64,000 nucleotides of DNA. Origin: Acidobacteria bacterium RIFCSPLOWO2_12_FULL_68_19. GTDB lineage: Bacteria > Acidobacteriota > Vicinamibacteria > Vicinamibacterales > UBA2999. Of the stretch, positions 51,666 through 61,700 are shown one piece after another (position 1 is the stretch's first letter; each line of letters starts with the position of its first letter). Under the pieces are notes generated by a model that was not told the DNA's origin, did no database searches, and saw nothing but the letters and a program-made list of their open reading frames with translations. The stretch covers positions 1 to 64,000 of the forward strand of contig MELF01000050.1 of NCBI GenBank assembly GCA_001767525.1, written 5' to 3'. A program made the position numbers and the translations under genes.

Positions 51666-53084
51666 CTAGTACAGGACCTTCCGCTGGTTCGAGGTCGGGA
51701 TCTTGAGTTCTTCCCGGTACTTCGCGATGGTGCGACGTGCGAGCTCGAGCCCTTCGCGCTGCAGGATAGTGACGATCTTCGAATCGCTCAGGGGCTTCCG
51801 GGGATCCTCCTGCTCGATGATCTTGCGGATACGCTGCTTGATGGTGACCGAGGACACCGCGTCGCCGTACGCGCTCGCGATGCCGCTGTGGAAGAAATAC
51901 TTCATTTCGAACACGCCCTGCGGCGTGTGCATGTACTTGTTCGTCACCACCCGACTCACCGTCGACTCGTGCATGCCGATGTCGTTGGCCACGTCGCGGA
52001 GCACCAACGGCCGCAGGTACTCGATGCCGTGGTCGAGGAAGTCGCGCTGGAAGGTGATGATGCTCGTCGCGACCTTGTGGATGGTCTTCTGCCGCTGCTC
52101 CACCGACTTGATCAGCCAGAGCGCGGACCGAAACTTGTCCTTCACGTAGGCGCGGGTCTCCTCGCTGTTGTCGGTCGCGCTCTTGTCCAGGAGTCGGCGG
52201 TACACCGGGCTGATGCGCAGCTGCGGCAGCCCTTCCTCGTTCAACACGGCGACGTACTGGTCCTCCACCTTGACGACGTAGACGTCGGGGATGACGTATT
52301 GGGACTGCGACGGGTTGTAGCGACTGCCTGGCTTCGGATCGAGGTGGCGAATCAGCTCGATGTGCTGCTTCAAATCGTCGATCGACATCCCAAGCTTCCG
52401 CGCCAGCTCGGGAACCTGATGGTTCTGCAGCAGCCGCATGTGCTCGGTGATGATCGTCTCGGCGACTGGATCCTCGTGTGTGTGCCGGAGCTGCAACAGC
52501 AGACATTCCTGCAGGTCGCGCGCCGCGACGCCGATCGGGTCGAAGCCCTGCACCAGCTTCAGCGCGCCCTCCACCTGTTCGATCGACCACGGACCCATCG
52601 CGGCGAGCTCCTCGACGGTCGCGACGAGTTGCCCATCGTCGTCCAGGTTTCCGATGATCGCCTCGCCGATATCACGCACGGCGGGATCGTCGGTCTGCAT
52701 CGAGAGCTGCCAGAGGAGATGGTCGGCGAGCGACGTCGTCGTCGACAGCGTGTTTTCGATCGGCGGCAGCTCCTTCACCTCGGTCGGCGTGTGCGGACGA
52801 TAGCCGTCGTCGAGGTAGTCGCCGAAGAAGTACTCGTAGTCCTGATCGTCCCAGGCGTCGCTCTTCTCGGCCCCTTTCTCTTCCTGCTTCTCCTGCGTCG
52901 CTTCCACCGGCTGCAGCTCTTCCGTGGGCACTTCTTCCAGGAGCGGATTCTCCACCATCTCCTGGTTCAGCAGCTCCGAGAGTTCCAGCGTCGACATTGG
53001 CAGCAGCTTGATCGCCTGCTGCAGCGACGGCGTCAGAATCAGCTTCTGGACGAGCTTCGTGTGTAGCTTCTGCGAAATCGCCAT
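51666..53084 (-). CDS. rpoN: RNA polymerase sigma-54 factor
   Basis: The 472-residue protein has Region I with the Gln/Leu-rich LILTPSLQQAIKLLPMSTLE and ENPLLEEVPTEEL, an acidic Region II, the core-binding middle part (DPIGVAARDLQECLLLQL, LDPKPGSRYNPSQSQYVIPD), a helix-turn-helix (MHESTVSRVVTNKYMHTPQG) and the RpoN box ARRTIAKYREELKIP near the end. It directs transcription from -24/-12 promoters with enhancer-binding activators. It starts 52 bases after the lptB end. Confidence 0.95.
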   Translation of the reverse strand: MAISQKLHTKLVQKLILTPSLQQAIKLLPMSTLELSELLNQEMVENPLLEEVPTEELQPVEATQEKQEEKGAEKSDAWDDQDYEYFFGDYLDDGYRPHTPTEVKELPPIENTLSTTTSLADHLLWQLSMQTDDPAVRDIGEAIIGNLDDDGQLVATVEELAAMGPWSIEQVEGALKLVQGFDPIGVAARDLQECLLLQLRHTHEDPVAETIITEHMRLLQNHQVPELARKLGMSIDDLKQHIELIRHLDPKPGSRYNPSQSQYVIPDVYVVKVEDQYVAVLNEEGLPQLRISPVYRRLLDKSATDNSEETRAYVKDKFRSALWLIKSVEQRQKTIHKVATSIITFQRDFLDHGIEYLRPLVLRDVANDIGMHESTVSRVVTNKYMHTPQGVFEMKYFFHSGIASAYGDAVSSVTIKQRIRKIIEQEDPRKPLSDSKIVTILQREGLELARRTIAKYREELKIPTSNQRKVLY

Positions 53085-53136
53085 GGGGTCAGACGTTCTC
53101 GGTCAACTCCGGGCCCGAAAGTACATCTTAGTCTAT

Positions 53137-53862
53137 TTAGTCCAGACGGAAATCGGTTCCCAGGTAGATGCGCCGGACGTCCTCATCCGCCGCGAGAGAG
53201 GCGGGCGTGCCGCTCCGGAAGATCACGCCGTCGTGGACGATGTAGGCCCGATCGGTGATGCGGAGCGTTTCGCGCACGTTGTGATCGGTGACGAGCAGGC
53301 CGATCCCCCGCGAGCGCAGGTGGAAGATGATCTTCTGGATGTCGGCCACCGCGATCGGGTCGATCCCCGCGAACGGCTCGTCGAGCAGCATGAAGCGTGG
53401 CGACACCGCCAACGCCCGCGTGATCTCCACGCGCCGCCGCTCGCCGCCAGACAGCGTGTGCGCCGGCGACTTCGCCAGCGGCGTGAGACCGAGCTCGGCG
53501 AGCAGGTTCCTCTGCCGCTCCCGGCGTTCCGCCTTCGGCAGATCCAGCGTCTCGAGGATCGCCAGGATGTTCTGCTCGACCGTGAGGCCGCGGAAGATCG
53601 ACGGCTCCTGCGGCAGGTAGCCGATCCCCTTCCGCGCGCGCACGTACATCGGGTCATCCGTGACATCCTCGCCGTCGAGCGCCACGCGCCCGGAGTCGGG
53701 CGCCGTCAGGCCGACGACCATGTAGAAGGTCGTCGTCTTGCCGGCGCCATTGGGACCCAGCAGGCCGACCACCTCGCCGGACGCCACTTCGACGCTGACG
53801 CCGCGAACGACCGTCCGTCCGCCGTAGGACTTGGTGAGCTCGTGCGTGTGCAGCGTCGACAT
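53137..53862 (-). CDS. lptB: Lipopolysaccharide export ATPase LptB
   Basis: The 241-residue ABC ATPase has Walker [20 protein letters not shown], the LptB-specific [18 protein letters not shown], signature [15 protein letters not shown], Walker [20 protein letters not shown] and switch His in [12 protein letters not shown]. LptB forms a dimer with LptF/LptG. I chose the ATG at 53862, which overlaps the stop of the LptC/LptA-like gene (TGATG); seven more codons are open upstream. Confidence 0.94.
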   Translation of the reverse strand: MSTLHTHELTKSYGGRTVVRGVSVEVASGEVVGLLGPNGAGKTTTFYMVVGLTAPDSGRVALDGEDVTDDPMYVRARKGIGYLPQEPSIFRGLTVEQNILAILETLDLPKAERRERQRNLLAELGLTPLAKSPAHTLSGGERRRVEITRALAVSPRFMLLDEPFAGIDPIAVADIQKIIFHLRSRGIGLLVTDHNVRETLRITDRAYIVHDGVIFRSGTPASLAADEDVRRIYLGTDFRLD

Positions 53863-55943
53863 CACCGGGCCGTCGCCTGGCACGGAGCGCTGCGGCTCGA
53901 CTGCGTGCGGACCTCCTCGTTGCCGTCGACGATGATCCGATCGGCCGACTTGAAGAAGACGACCGTCCGACCGATGGTCTCGCGGCAGTCCTCGACGATC
54001 TTCACCGGCACGGTCGCGATACCGACCATCACGTAGCGCTCCTCGCCCGCGTGATAGGTCAGGCGGTCGCCGGCGGCCACCCGCCGATCGATCCGGATGG
54101 TCACGTCCGTGTACGCCTCCAGCCGCTCGATACGCGAGGCGCTCGGCGCCAGCAGCACCTCGATGCGCCCCCCGCGCAGGTCACCCTGCGGGCCGCTCAG
54201 CTGCGCCACGGCGGCCGCAGCGGCGGCACTGCCGCCCGCCGAGGCCGGCGGCCCGTACCTCATGCGCCGCGCGGCGTCGTCGTAGCGGATTTCCGGGGCG
54301 CGACCGATCGACGCGCCGGTGTCGAGTACCAGATTCGAACGCGCCGTGCCCGAGACCACCAGATCGCCGCGGCTGCGATCGATGGTGATCGCGTCACCAC
54401 GCACGGCCGTCGCGCCCTGCCAGAGCATGGCGTTGCCGGAGTAGACGGCCGAACCCGTCGGCCCCTGGTACTCGAGGGCCGCGGCGTTCACGTTGACCGG
54501 ATCCCCTTGCTCGAGCAGTCCGGGCATGCGTCCCGACGTCGTCGCCTGCAGGATCGTCTTCACGGTCCCCGTGGCGCGCATGCGTGGCCCCTCCAGTGTC
54601 ACGGCGATCGCCTCCGCCTCGATCTGGATCTGCGTGTCCGCCACGCGCGGTCCACCCCCCTCGTCTGCGCCCACCAGCCGCAGCGTGCCGCCCACCGGGT
54701 CGTAGTCGGCTGCCGCAGCCGACGCTTGAAGTCCTCCGTCCTGGAACCGCACGCGCCCGGCGAAGGCCGCCTGCGTCACCACGTCGTCGGCAAGACCGAC
54801 GCGGAGCGTGCTCGACCGTGCCAGCCGCGCCGGCGCGCCGGCCGGCGCCTCCCGGTACTCGACAGCTTCGCTGAAGCGCGCCGCGGTGAGCCCCTTGCCG
54901 GGCTCGCCCGCCGCCTCCAGTCCCTGAGCGCCAACCCTGCGGGCGGGCGATCCCGGGCGCGCCGGCAGATCCACGCGCACGTTCCCGCGCCCAGTCACAC
55001 CCGTGAGCGATGCATCGGGCGCAAAGGCGAGGTCGAGCGAGTCACCGGCGAACTGACTCCCCGATTCCTCGCCCTGGCCATGCATCGTGACGCCGCCATC
55101 GCCACGCAACACGACGCGTTCGAGCGTGACCCCGTCGTCGGTGTAGTCGAGATCGATGTCGCGCCCGCTCATCGCGTCGAAGGCGGCCCCGCCCGAGACG
55201 CGCGCGTTCCCGCGCAGCTCGATGAACGTGACGAATTCGTCCTCCGGCGAGAGGCGCGCCGTGCCCCGGTCCGCCTCGAGCACCTGCTCGCGCCGCAGCG
55301 CGCGCACGCCGCCGTCGAGCGCCAAGTAGTCCTCCCGCCGCGACAGGACCGCGCTCGCCGCGCTGAATTCCGTCACCGGATTCCCCGCCTCGTCCGTCAC
55401 GACGACGCGCGCCTCACCGGCGAGCGACAGGACGTCGCTCGTCTGGTTGTACGTCATGCCGACACCCGAACCCGACATGCGCCCCTTGCCGAACGACACG
55501 GCCCCAGGCGCGGACACCGTGGCGTCGGCGTCGCTGAACGTGGCGCGCTCGGCCGTCACGGTGAACCCGTCGTTGGCGGTCAGCGTCACGCCGCCGATGA
55601 TCTCCAGGACCTTCCGTGTCTCGTCCGCCTGCATCTCTCGGCCCGACACGACGAAGTCACGACCGCCGCGGTTTCGGACCTCGATCGTGACGCCGAACGA
55701 TTTCGTGGTGCCGTCCTCGTACCTGAGCTGCCGCTCGGCTCTGACGACGTAGTCCTTCTTCGTTTCGCGGAATTGCTGGAGGACGGCCCCGGCGCTCTCG
55801 AGAATGGCGCGCGGATCGAGCCGCGCGGGGCGCTCGGGGGGGACGGTGGTCCGCCGCTCGCCTATCGCGGCATACACACCGATGGCACAGGCGATCCCGA
55901 ACAGCCCCACGCCGATCCGGGCGCGCTTCTGCCATCTGGCCAT
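53862..55943 (-). CDS. Fused LptC/LptA-like lipopolysaccharide transport protein
   Basis: The 693-residue protein has one N-terminal membrane anchor ([20 protein letters not shown]) and then a long series of beta-jellyroll (OstA/LptC-like) repeats: [60 protein letters not shown], and a final [20 protein letters not shown] near residue 640. LptC has about 190 residues and LptA about 185, so this chain is long enough for LptC, LptA and additional segments of the periplasmic bridge. It is coupled to lptB. The ATG at 55943 begins the anchor; the open frame beyond it overlaps recJ. Confidence 0.82.
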   Translation of the reverse strand: MARWQKRARIGVGLFGIACAIGVYAAIGERRTTVPPERPARLDPRAILESAGAVLQQFRETKKDYVVRAERQLRYEDGTTKSFGVTIEVRNRGGRDFVVSGREMQADETRKVLEIIGGVTLTANDGFTVTAERATFSDADATVSAPGAVSFGKGRMSGSGVGMTYNQTSDVLSLAGEARVVVTDEAGNPVTEFSAASAVLSRREDYLALDGGVRALRREQVLEADRGTARLSPEDEFVTFIELRGNARVSGGAAFDAMSGRDIDLDYTDDGVTLERVVLRGDGGVTMHGQGEESGSQFAGDSLDLAFAPDASLTGVTGRGNVRVDLPARPGSPARRVGAQGLEAAGEPGKGLTAARFSEAVEYREAPAGAPARLARSSTLRVGLADDVVTQAAFAGRVRFQDGGLQASAAAADYDPVGGTLRLVGADEGGGPRVADTQIQIEAEAIAVTLEGPRMRATGTVKTILQATTSGRMPGLLEQGDPVNVNAAALEYQGPTGSAVYSGNAMLWQGATAVRGDAITIDRSRGDLVVSGTARSNLVLDTGASIGRAPEIRYDDAARRMRYGPPASAGGSAAAAAAVAQLSGPQGDLRGGRIEVLLAPSASRIERLEAYTDVTIRIDRRVAAGDRLTYHAGEERYVMVGIATVPVKIVEDCRETIGRTVVFFKSADRIIVDGNEEVRTQSSRSAPCQATAR

Positions 55944-55995
55944 TGCTGTTGATCTTACCCCGGCATTCCGGCGGGGCGACGCGCGTAGGCCGCCT

Positions 55996-57714
55996 CTACT
56001 CCGGCGCCCTGAAATCGGCAACGGAGAGCTGAAGGTATTTCTCCCCGTTCCACGTGTCCTGTTCGAGCGAGAAGGCGAGATCGATCGAGGCGCGGTGCTC
56101 CGCCACGAACCGCTCGCGCTCGGCCGCACGCCAGGCAATCCCGCGCATGACCCGGCCGTCCTGCCGGAAGGCCATCTTCAGATGCCGTTGCTTGAGCAGC
56201 CGGGGGCCGTCGACGACCTCGACGCGGCCCGCACGGAACAACGGGCTCGGGTTCCCGGCGCCAAACGGCGCGAGCGCTACGAGCTCAGCGGCGACTTGCG
56301 AAGTGATGGAACGAAACGGGAGCGCGCCGTCGATCCAGAGACGGGGCCGCAGATCGTCCGGTTGGAGGCGCGCGTCGGCGTACTCATTCACGCGGACACG
56401 CAGCTCGCGGACACGCCCCGCCTCGATCGTCAGCCCCGCCGCCTGGCGGTGGCCGCCGAAGGTCGTCATCACGCCGGCGCACGACTCGAGTGCAGCCAGC
56501 ATGTCGAAGCAGGGGATGCTCCGGCACGACCCATGCGCCACGTCGCCATCCACCGACAGCACGATCGCCGGCCGATGGAACGCGTCAACGAGCTTCGAGG
56601 CAACGATGCCGATGACGCCGCGGTGCCAGCCATCGCCTGCGACCACGATGACCGACCGCGAGCCGATGTCGAGATCCGTCTCAACCGCCTTGCGGGCCGC
56701 CGTCAGGATCTCCGCCTCCTCCTTCTGTCGGCGCTGGTTCTCCGAATCGAGCTGCTCGGCCAGCGCCCGCGCCTCGTCCGCCATCGTTTCGTCGGACGCC
56801 AGGAGGAGGCGTGCCGCGATGTCGGGAGTACTCATCCGGCCCGCGGCGTTGACGCGCGGACCCAGCACGAAGCCGATGTGGTAGCTGTCGATCTCCCGGC
56901 CGGTCAGGCCACAGACGTCGAGCAGCGCCCGCAGGCCCACCTTGTGCGGCCCGGCCGAGAGCATGGCGAGCCCGAGTTTGGCGATCACGCGGTTCTCGCC
57001 CGTCAGCGGAACGACGTCGGCCAGGGTTCCGATGGCGGCGATCTTCACGAACGCGGGCAGCCACGCCGCGCGCCCCGCCCGCAGGCAGAGCGCGTGCACC
57101 AGCTTCAGCGCGACCCCGACGCCGGCGAGGTTCTTGTCCGGATACGGGCAATCGTGCCGCTTGGGATTGATGACAGCCGTCGCGTGCGGGAGGACGCCGT
57201 CCGGCTCGTGATGGTCCGTGATGATCAACTCGAGCCCGAGCGCGGAGGCATGCCGGGCTGCCCCATCCGCCCGGATGCCGCAGTCCGCCGAGATCACCAG
57301 GCGCACACCGTCGGCGTGCAGCCGATCGAGCGCCGCCGGCTGCAGGCCGTATCCGTCCCGCAGCCGCTCCGGAATGAAGTGAACGACGTCGGCGCCGAGC
57401 AGCTCCAGGGCCCGGCGCAAGATGACCGTCGAGGTGACGCCGTCGACGTCGTAATCGCCGTGGATGGCCATTCGCTCGCCCCGAGCGATGGCCGCAAGGA
57501 TTCGGTCCACCGCCGCCGCCATGTCGGTCAGCCGGAACGGGTCGTGCAAATCGTCGAGCGACGGCGAGAGGAACCGGCGCGCCCGCGTCGCGTCATCGAG
57601 GCCCCGGATGCAGAGCAGTCGCGCGGTGACGGGCGACACCGCCAACTCCCGCGCAAGGGGCTCGACGCGCGCCTCGTCGCATGGCTTGGCCGCCCAGACG
57701 CGATCGGGGTTCAT
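55996..57714 (-). CDS. recJ: Single-stranded-DNA exonuclease RecJ
   Basis: The 572-residue DHH-family nuclease shows MAIHGDYDVDGVTSTVIL (motif I), ADCGI, LIITDHHEPDG (the DHH motif, near residue 165), VGVALKLVHAL, and the DHHA1 part with GWHRGVIGIVASKLVDAFHR and TFGGHRQAAGLTIE. RecJ degrades single strands 5' to 3' in repair. The start ATG at 57714 overlaps the accA stop (ATGA). Confidence 0.94.
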   Translation of the reverse strand: MNPDRVWAAKPCDEARVEPLARELAVSPVTARLLCIRGLDDATRARRFLSPSLDDLHDPFRLTDMAAAVDRILAAIARGERMAIHGDYDVDGVTSTVILRRALELLGADVVHFIPERLRDGYGLQPAALDRLHADGVRLVISADCGIRADGAARHASALGLELIITDHHEPDGVLPHATAVINPKRHDCPYPDKNLAGVGVALKLVHALCLRAGRAAWLPAFVKIAAIGTLADVVPLTGENRVIAKLGLAMLSAGPHKVGLRALLDVCGLTGREIDSYHIGFVLGPRVNAAGRMSTPDIAARLLLASDETMADEARALAEQLDSENQRRQKEEAEILTAARKAVETDLDIGSRSVIVVAGDGWHRGVIGIVASKLVDAFHRPAIVLSVDGDVAHGSCRSIPCFDMLAALESCAGVMTTFGGHRQAAGLTIEAGRVRELRVRVNEYADARLQPDDLRPRLWIDGALPFRSITSQVAAELVALAPFGAGNPSPLFRAGRVEVVDGPRLLKQRHLKMAFRQDGRVMRGIAWRAAERERFVAEHRASIDLAFSLEQDTWNGEKYLQLSVADFRAPE

Positions 57715-58676
57715 GGCTCGGCGATGCCGACGTTGCCCATCGCGCGGAACTTCCGATAGCGCGCCTCGAGGCGCGCGGCCGGCTCCCTCGTGGACACGTC
57801 GGCCAGCGCCCGCGCCAACGGGCCGTCGAGCAACGAGGCGGCCAGATCGGGGTTGGTGTGGGCGCCACCGGTCGGTTCGGGCACGATCTCGTCGATCACG
57901 CCGAACGCCAACAGGTCCGGAGCGGTCAGTTTCAACGCTTCGGCCGCCTCGATCTTCCGGCCAGAGTCGCGCCACAGGATGGCGGCACATCCCTCGGGCG
58001 GGATGACGCTGTAGATGGCGAATTCGTGCATCAGGATGCGATCGCCGATGGCGATCCCCAGCGCGCCGCCGCTCCCCCCTTCCCCGTGCACGGCCACCAC
58101 GATCGGCGCGTCGAGCGCGGCCATCTCGCGGAGGTTGTAGGCGATCGCCTCGGCGATGCCCCGCTCCTCGGATTCGACGCCGGGGTACGCCGCCGGAGTG
58201 TCGATGAACGCGATGACCGCCCGTCCGAACTTTTCCGCAAGCTTCATCGCGCGAAGCGCCTTCCGGTATCCTTCCGGCTTGGCGTACCCGAAGTTGCGGT
58301 AGACCTTTTGCTTGGTGTCACCGCCGCCCCCCTTGTGATGGCCAATCACCATCACGGGCTCCCCCTTGTAGCGCGCGAATCCCGCCACGACGGCGTGGTC
58401 GTCGGCGAACCGGCGGTCGCCGCCGATCTCGATGAACTCGGTGAACAGCCGCTCCACGTAGTCGAGCACGGTGGGTCGGCTCGGGTGCCGTGCCACCAGC
58501 ACCCGCTGCCATGGCGTGAGCCTCGAGTACAGATCGGCTCGAATCGACTCGATCTCTGCCTGCAGCCGCTCGATCGAGCGCTGCCGCTCGGGCGTCTGCG
58601 GCAGCATCGAGAGCGCCTCGATCTCCTTCAGCAGGACGCCGATCGGTTCCTCGAACTCCAGGAGGTCAGGAGGCAT
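57711..58676 (-). CDS. accA: Acetyl-CoA carboxylase carboxyltransferase alpha subunit
   Basis: The 321-residue protein begins LLEFEEPIGVLLKEIEALSM and has LTPWQRVLVARHPSRPTVLD, the core RRFADDHAVVAGFARYKGEP, GGGGDTKQKVYRNFGYAKPE and VHGEGGSGGALGIAIGDRIL with the oxyanion glycines. It forms the carboxyltransferase with AccD, which is not in the window. I chose the ATG at 58676 because family members start here; the frame is open for another 34 codons. Confidence 0.94.
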   Translation of the reverse strand: MPPDLLEFEEPIGVLLKEIEALSMLPQTPERQRSIERLQAEIESIRADLYSRLTPWQRVLVARHPSRPTVLDYVERLFTEFIEIGGDRRFADDHAVVAGFARYKGEPVMVIGHHKGGGGDTKQKVYRNFGYAKPEGYRKALRAMKLAEKFGRAVIAFIDTPAAYPGVESEERGIAEAIAYNLREMAALDAPIVVAVHGEGGSGGALGIAIGDRILMHEFAIYSVIPPEGCAAILWRDSGRKIEAAEALKLTAPDLLAFGVIDEIVPEPTGGAHTNPDLAASLLDGPLARALADVSTREPAARLEARYRKFRAMGNVGIAEP

Positions 58677-58784
58677 TACCGGATCCGGGCCACAAGGACG
58701 CGACGACACGGATCCCACATCCCCCTGGACCCCTGTGTCTCCGTCGTCTGTGCCGATGATAGACCCACGGCATGACAACCCAGG

Positions 58785-61700
58785 TCATCGCGCATGGACC
58801 GGGTGCGGGCCGCCGTGGCCCTTCGACGAACGCAGGGTCGCCCCGAGCCCGGTCGAGGGGTGAACCCCCGTCGAAGGACACAGGGTGACCGATCCGGCGC
58901 CGCAGACCTTCTCGACGTCCGAGACGAGCCGCTCCGAGGGCCGCACACGGATCTGCGCGTTCACGTCGATGGTCACCCGCAGGTGGCGGTCGGGATCGAG
59001 CAGCTCGATCGCCACCCGGCGGTCCCCCTTGTGCTGCATCAGCACGTCCCAGAGGCGCAGGAACGTGTCGCGGTCGTGCTGCGGCGCCGACACGGTGATC
59101 GAGACCGACGCGGCAAGACGCTCCCGGATGCTCTCGATCGGCGCGACCTCCGACGCCAGGACGCGCGTGGTCTCCTCGTCGCGCTCCCATCGCCCCTTGA
59201 CGAGCACCATTCGGCCCTCTTCGACCAGATGGCCGGACTGGCGGAACGCGTCCGGGAACACGACGACCTCCAGACTCCCCTGCGCGTCCTCCAGCGTGAA
59301 GACGCACATCCGATCGCCTTTCCGAGTCTTGAGCGGCCGCGTCGCCGCCACGATCCCGCCGATGTCGACGTCTTCGGCCATCCGCTGGCCGTTGCCGCCA
59401 GTCGGGGGAGCGGGCTCATGGTCGGCCGCCTCGCGCCTGAGCGAGAGATCGGCCGTGGTCTTCGCGCCGTACCCGCGCAGCGCATCGGCGTACCGGTCGA
59501 TCGGATGACCGCTCCAGTAGAGGCCGAGCGCCTCCTTCTCGTGGTGCAGCTGCTCGATGTCCTCCCACGGCGGCGCCTCGGCGAGCGGCCCGGCGCGCCC
59601 GGATCCCCCAGGGCCGTGCTCGTCGCCGCCGAAGAGCTGCGTCTGACCCAGGCTCTGGTCGCGCTGCATGCGCGTTCCGTGCTCGACCGCGGCGTCGACC
59701 GACGCAAAGAGCCGCGCCCGTACCGACCGCGGCTCGCCTGCCGCCAGTGAATCACAGGCGCCCGCCTTGACGAGTGCCTCGAGCGCACGCTTGTTGACCA
59801 TGCGCAGATCGACGACCTCGCAGAGCGCATGCAGCGACACGATTCCGCCCCCGAGCTGGGCGCGCGCGCCGATGATCGCGTTGACCGCCGTCTCGCCGAT
59901 CCCCTTGATGGCGGCGAGCGCGAACCGGACGCCCTTGTCCGGCTCCACCGCGAAGTTCAGCTGGCTTCGGTTGAGATCCGGCGGAAGCACCGGGACACCC
60001 CGCTCGCGGCAATCGCCCAAGTAGAGCGCGAGCTTGTCGGTGTTCTGCGCTTCGATCGTGAGCAGCGCGGCCGCGAAGTGCCACGGGTAGTTCGCCTTGA
60101 GATACGCCGTCTGGTACGCCAGCAGCGCGTAGGCGGTCGAGTGCGACTTGTTGAAGCCGTATCCGGCGAAGTGCTCCATCAGCTCGAAGATTCTCGAGGC
60201 CTGTTTGACGGCAATCCCCTGCTTCCGGGCGCCCGCCACGAACTGGTCGCGCTGCAGCGCCATGACCTTCGGATCCTTCTTTCCCATCGCCTTGCGGAGC
60301 ACGTCCGCCTGGCCCAGGCTGAAGCCGGCCAGCGCCTGGGCGATGCGCATCACCTGCTCCTGGTAGGCGATGACGCCGTACGTCTCCGACAGAATCGGTT
60401 CGAGTTGTGGGAGCTCGTACCGGATGTCCGTCCTCCCCTGCTTGCGCGCGATGTAATCGTCCACCATGCCCGACTTCAGGGGTCCGGGACGGTAGAGCGC
60501 GTTGAGTGCGATGAGATCCTCGAGCCGTTCGGGACGCGCCTTCCGCAGCAGATCGCGCATGCCCGAGCTCTCGAACTGGAAGATGCCGTAGGTCTGGCCG
60601 TCACTGAAGAGTCTGTAGGTCTTCGCGTCGTCGAGCGGTATGGCGTCGATGTCCACCTCGACCCCTTCGGTCCGCTGGATCTCGGCCAGGCAGTCGCGAA
60701 TCAACGTGAGCGTGCTGAGTCCGAGGAAGTCCATCTTCAGCAGGCCGACACGCTCGACTTCCTTCATGCTCCACTGCGTCGTGATTTCGTCTCGCGTCCC
60801 TTTGTAGAGCGGCGCGTAGTCGGTGACCGGCCCGGGCGCAATCACGACGCCCGCGGCGTGAACCGACGCATGGCGCGAGAGTCCTTCGAGTCGCCGTCCG
60901 ATCTCGAGCACCTCCTTGACTTTCGGTTCCTTGCCGGCCATGTCGGCCAGGACCGGGTTCTCGGCGAGCGCCTTCTCGAGCGTCATGTCGAGCGCGGGCG
61001 GAATCTGTTTGGCGATCCGGTCGACGTCGGCGTACGGCATGTCGAGCGCCCGCCCGACGTCGCGCACCACCGCCTTCGCCTTCATCGTGCCGAAGGTGAT
61101 GATTTGCGCGACGTTCTCCCGGCCGTACTTGCGCGTCACGTACTCGATCACCTCGCCCCGACGCCGCTCGCAGAAGTCGACGTCGATATCGGGCAGCGAC
61201 ACCCGCTCCGGGTTCAGGAACCGCTCGAAGATGAGATCGAAGTCGAGCGGGTCGACGTCGGTGATGCGCATCGACCAGGCGACGAGCGACCCGGCAGCCG
61301 ATCCGCGGCCCGGCCCGACCGGAATCCGCTGCTCCCGCGCGTAGCGGATGAAATCCCAGACGATCAGGAAGTAGCCGCAATAGCCCATCTTCTCGATCAT
61401 CGCGATCTCGTACTCGAGCCGGCTCGCGTACTCGTCGATGGCGTGGCGCAGGCGCCCGGCGGAGGCGAGGTGCCGCAGCCGCGTGAGCCGCTCGGCGAAC
61501 CCTTCGCGCGCGACGTGCTCGAAGTACTTCTCCAGCGTGAAGCCCTGGGGCACCTCGAACGACGGCAGGTGGTTCCGCCCCGTCGGAATCGTGACGTTGC
61601 ATCGCTCGGCGACGAGCAGCGTGTTCCGGAGCGCCTCGGGGTAGTCGCCGAAGACGGTGGCCATCTGCGCGGGCGTCTTCAGGAAGAACTGATCGCCGTG

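Noticed and set aside
50031-53066. A 1011-residue plus-strand open frame opposite hprK, hpf and rpoN
   Set aside because: It crosses three clearly identified genes, has a His/Arg/Leu-rich composition with no motif, and is a GC shadow.
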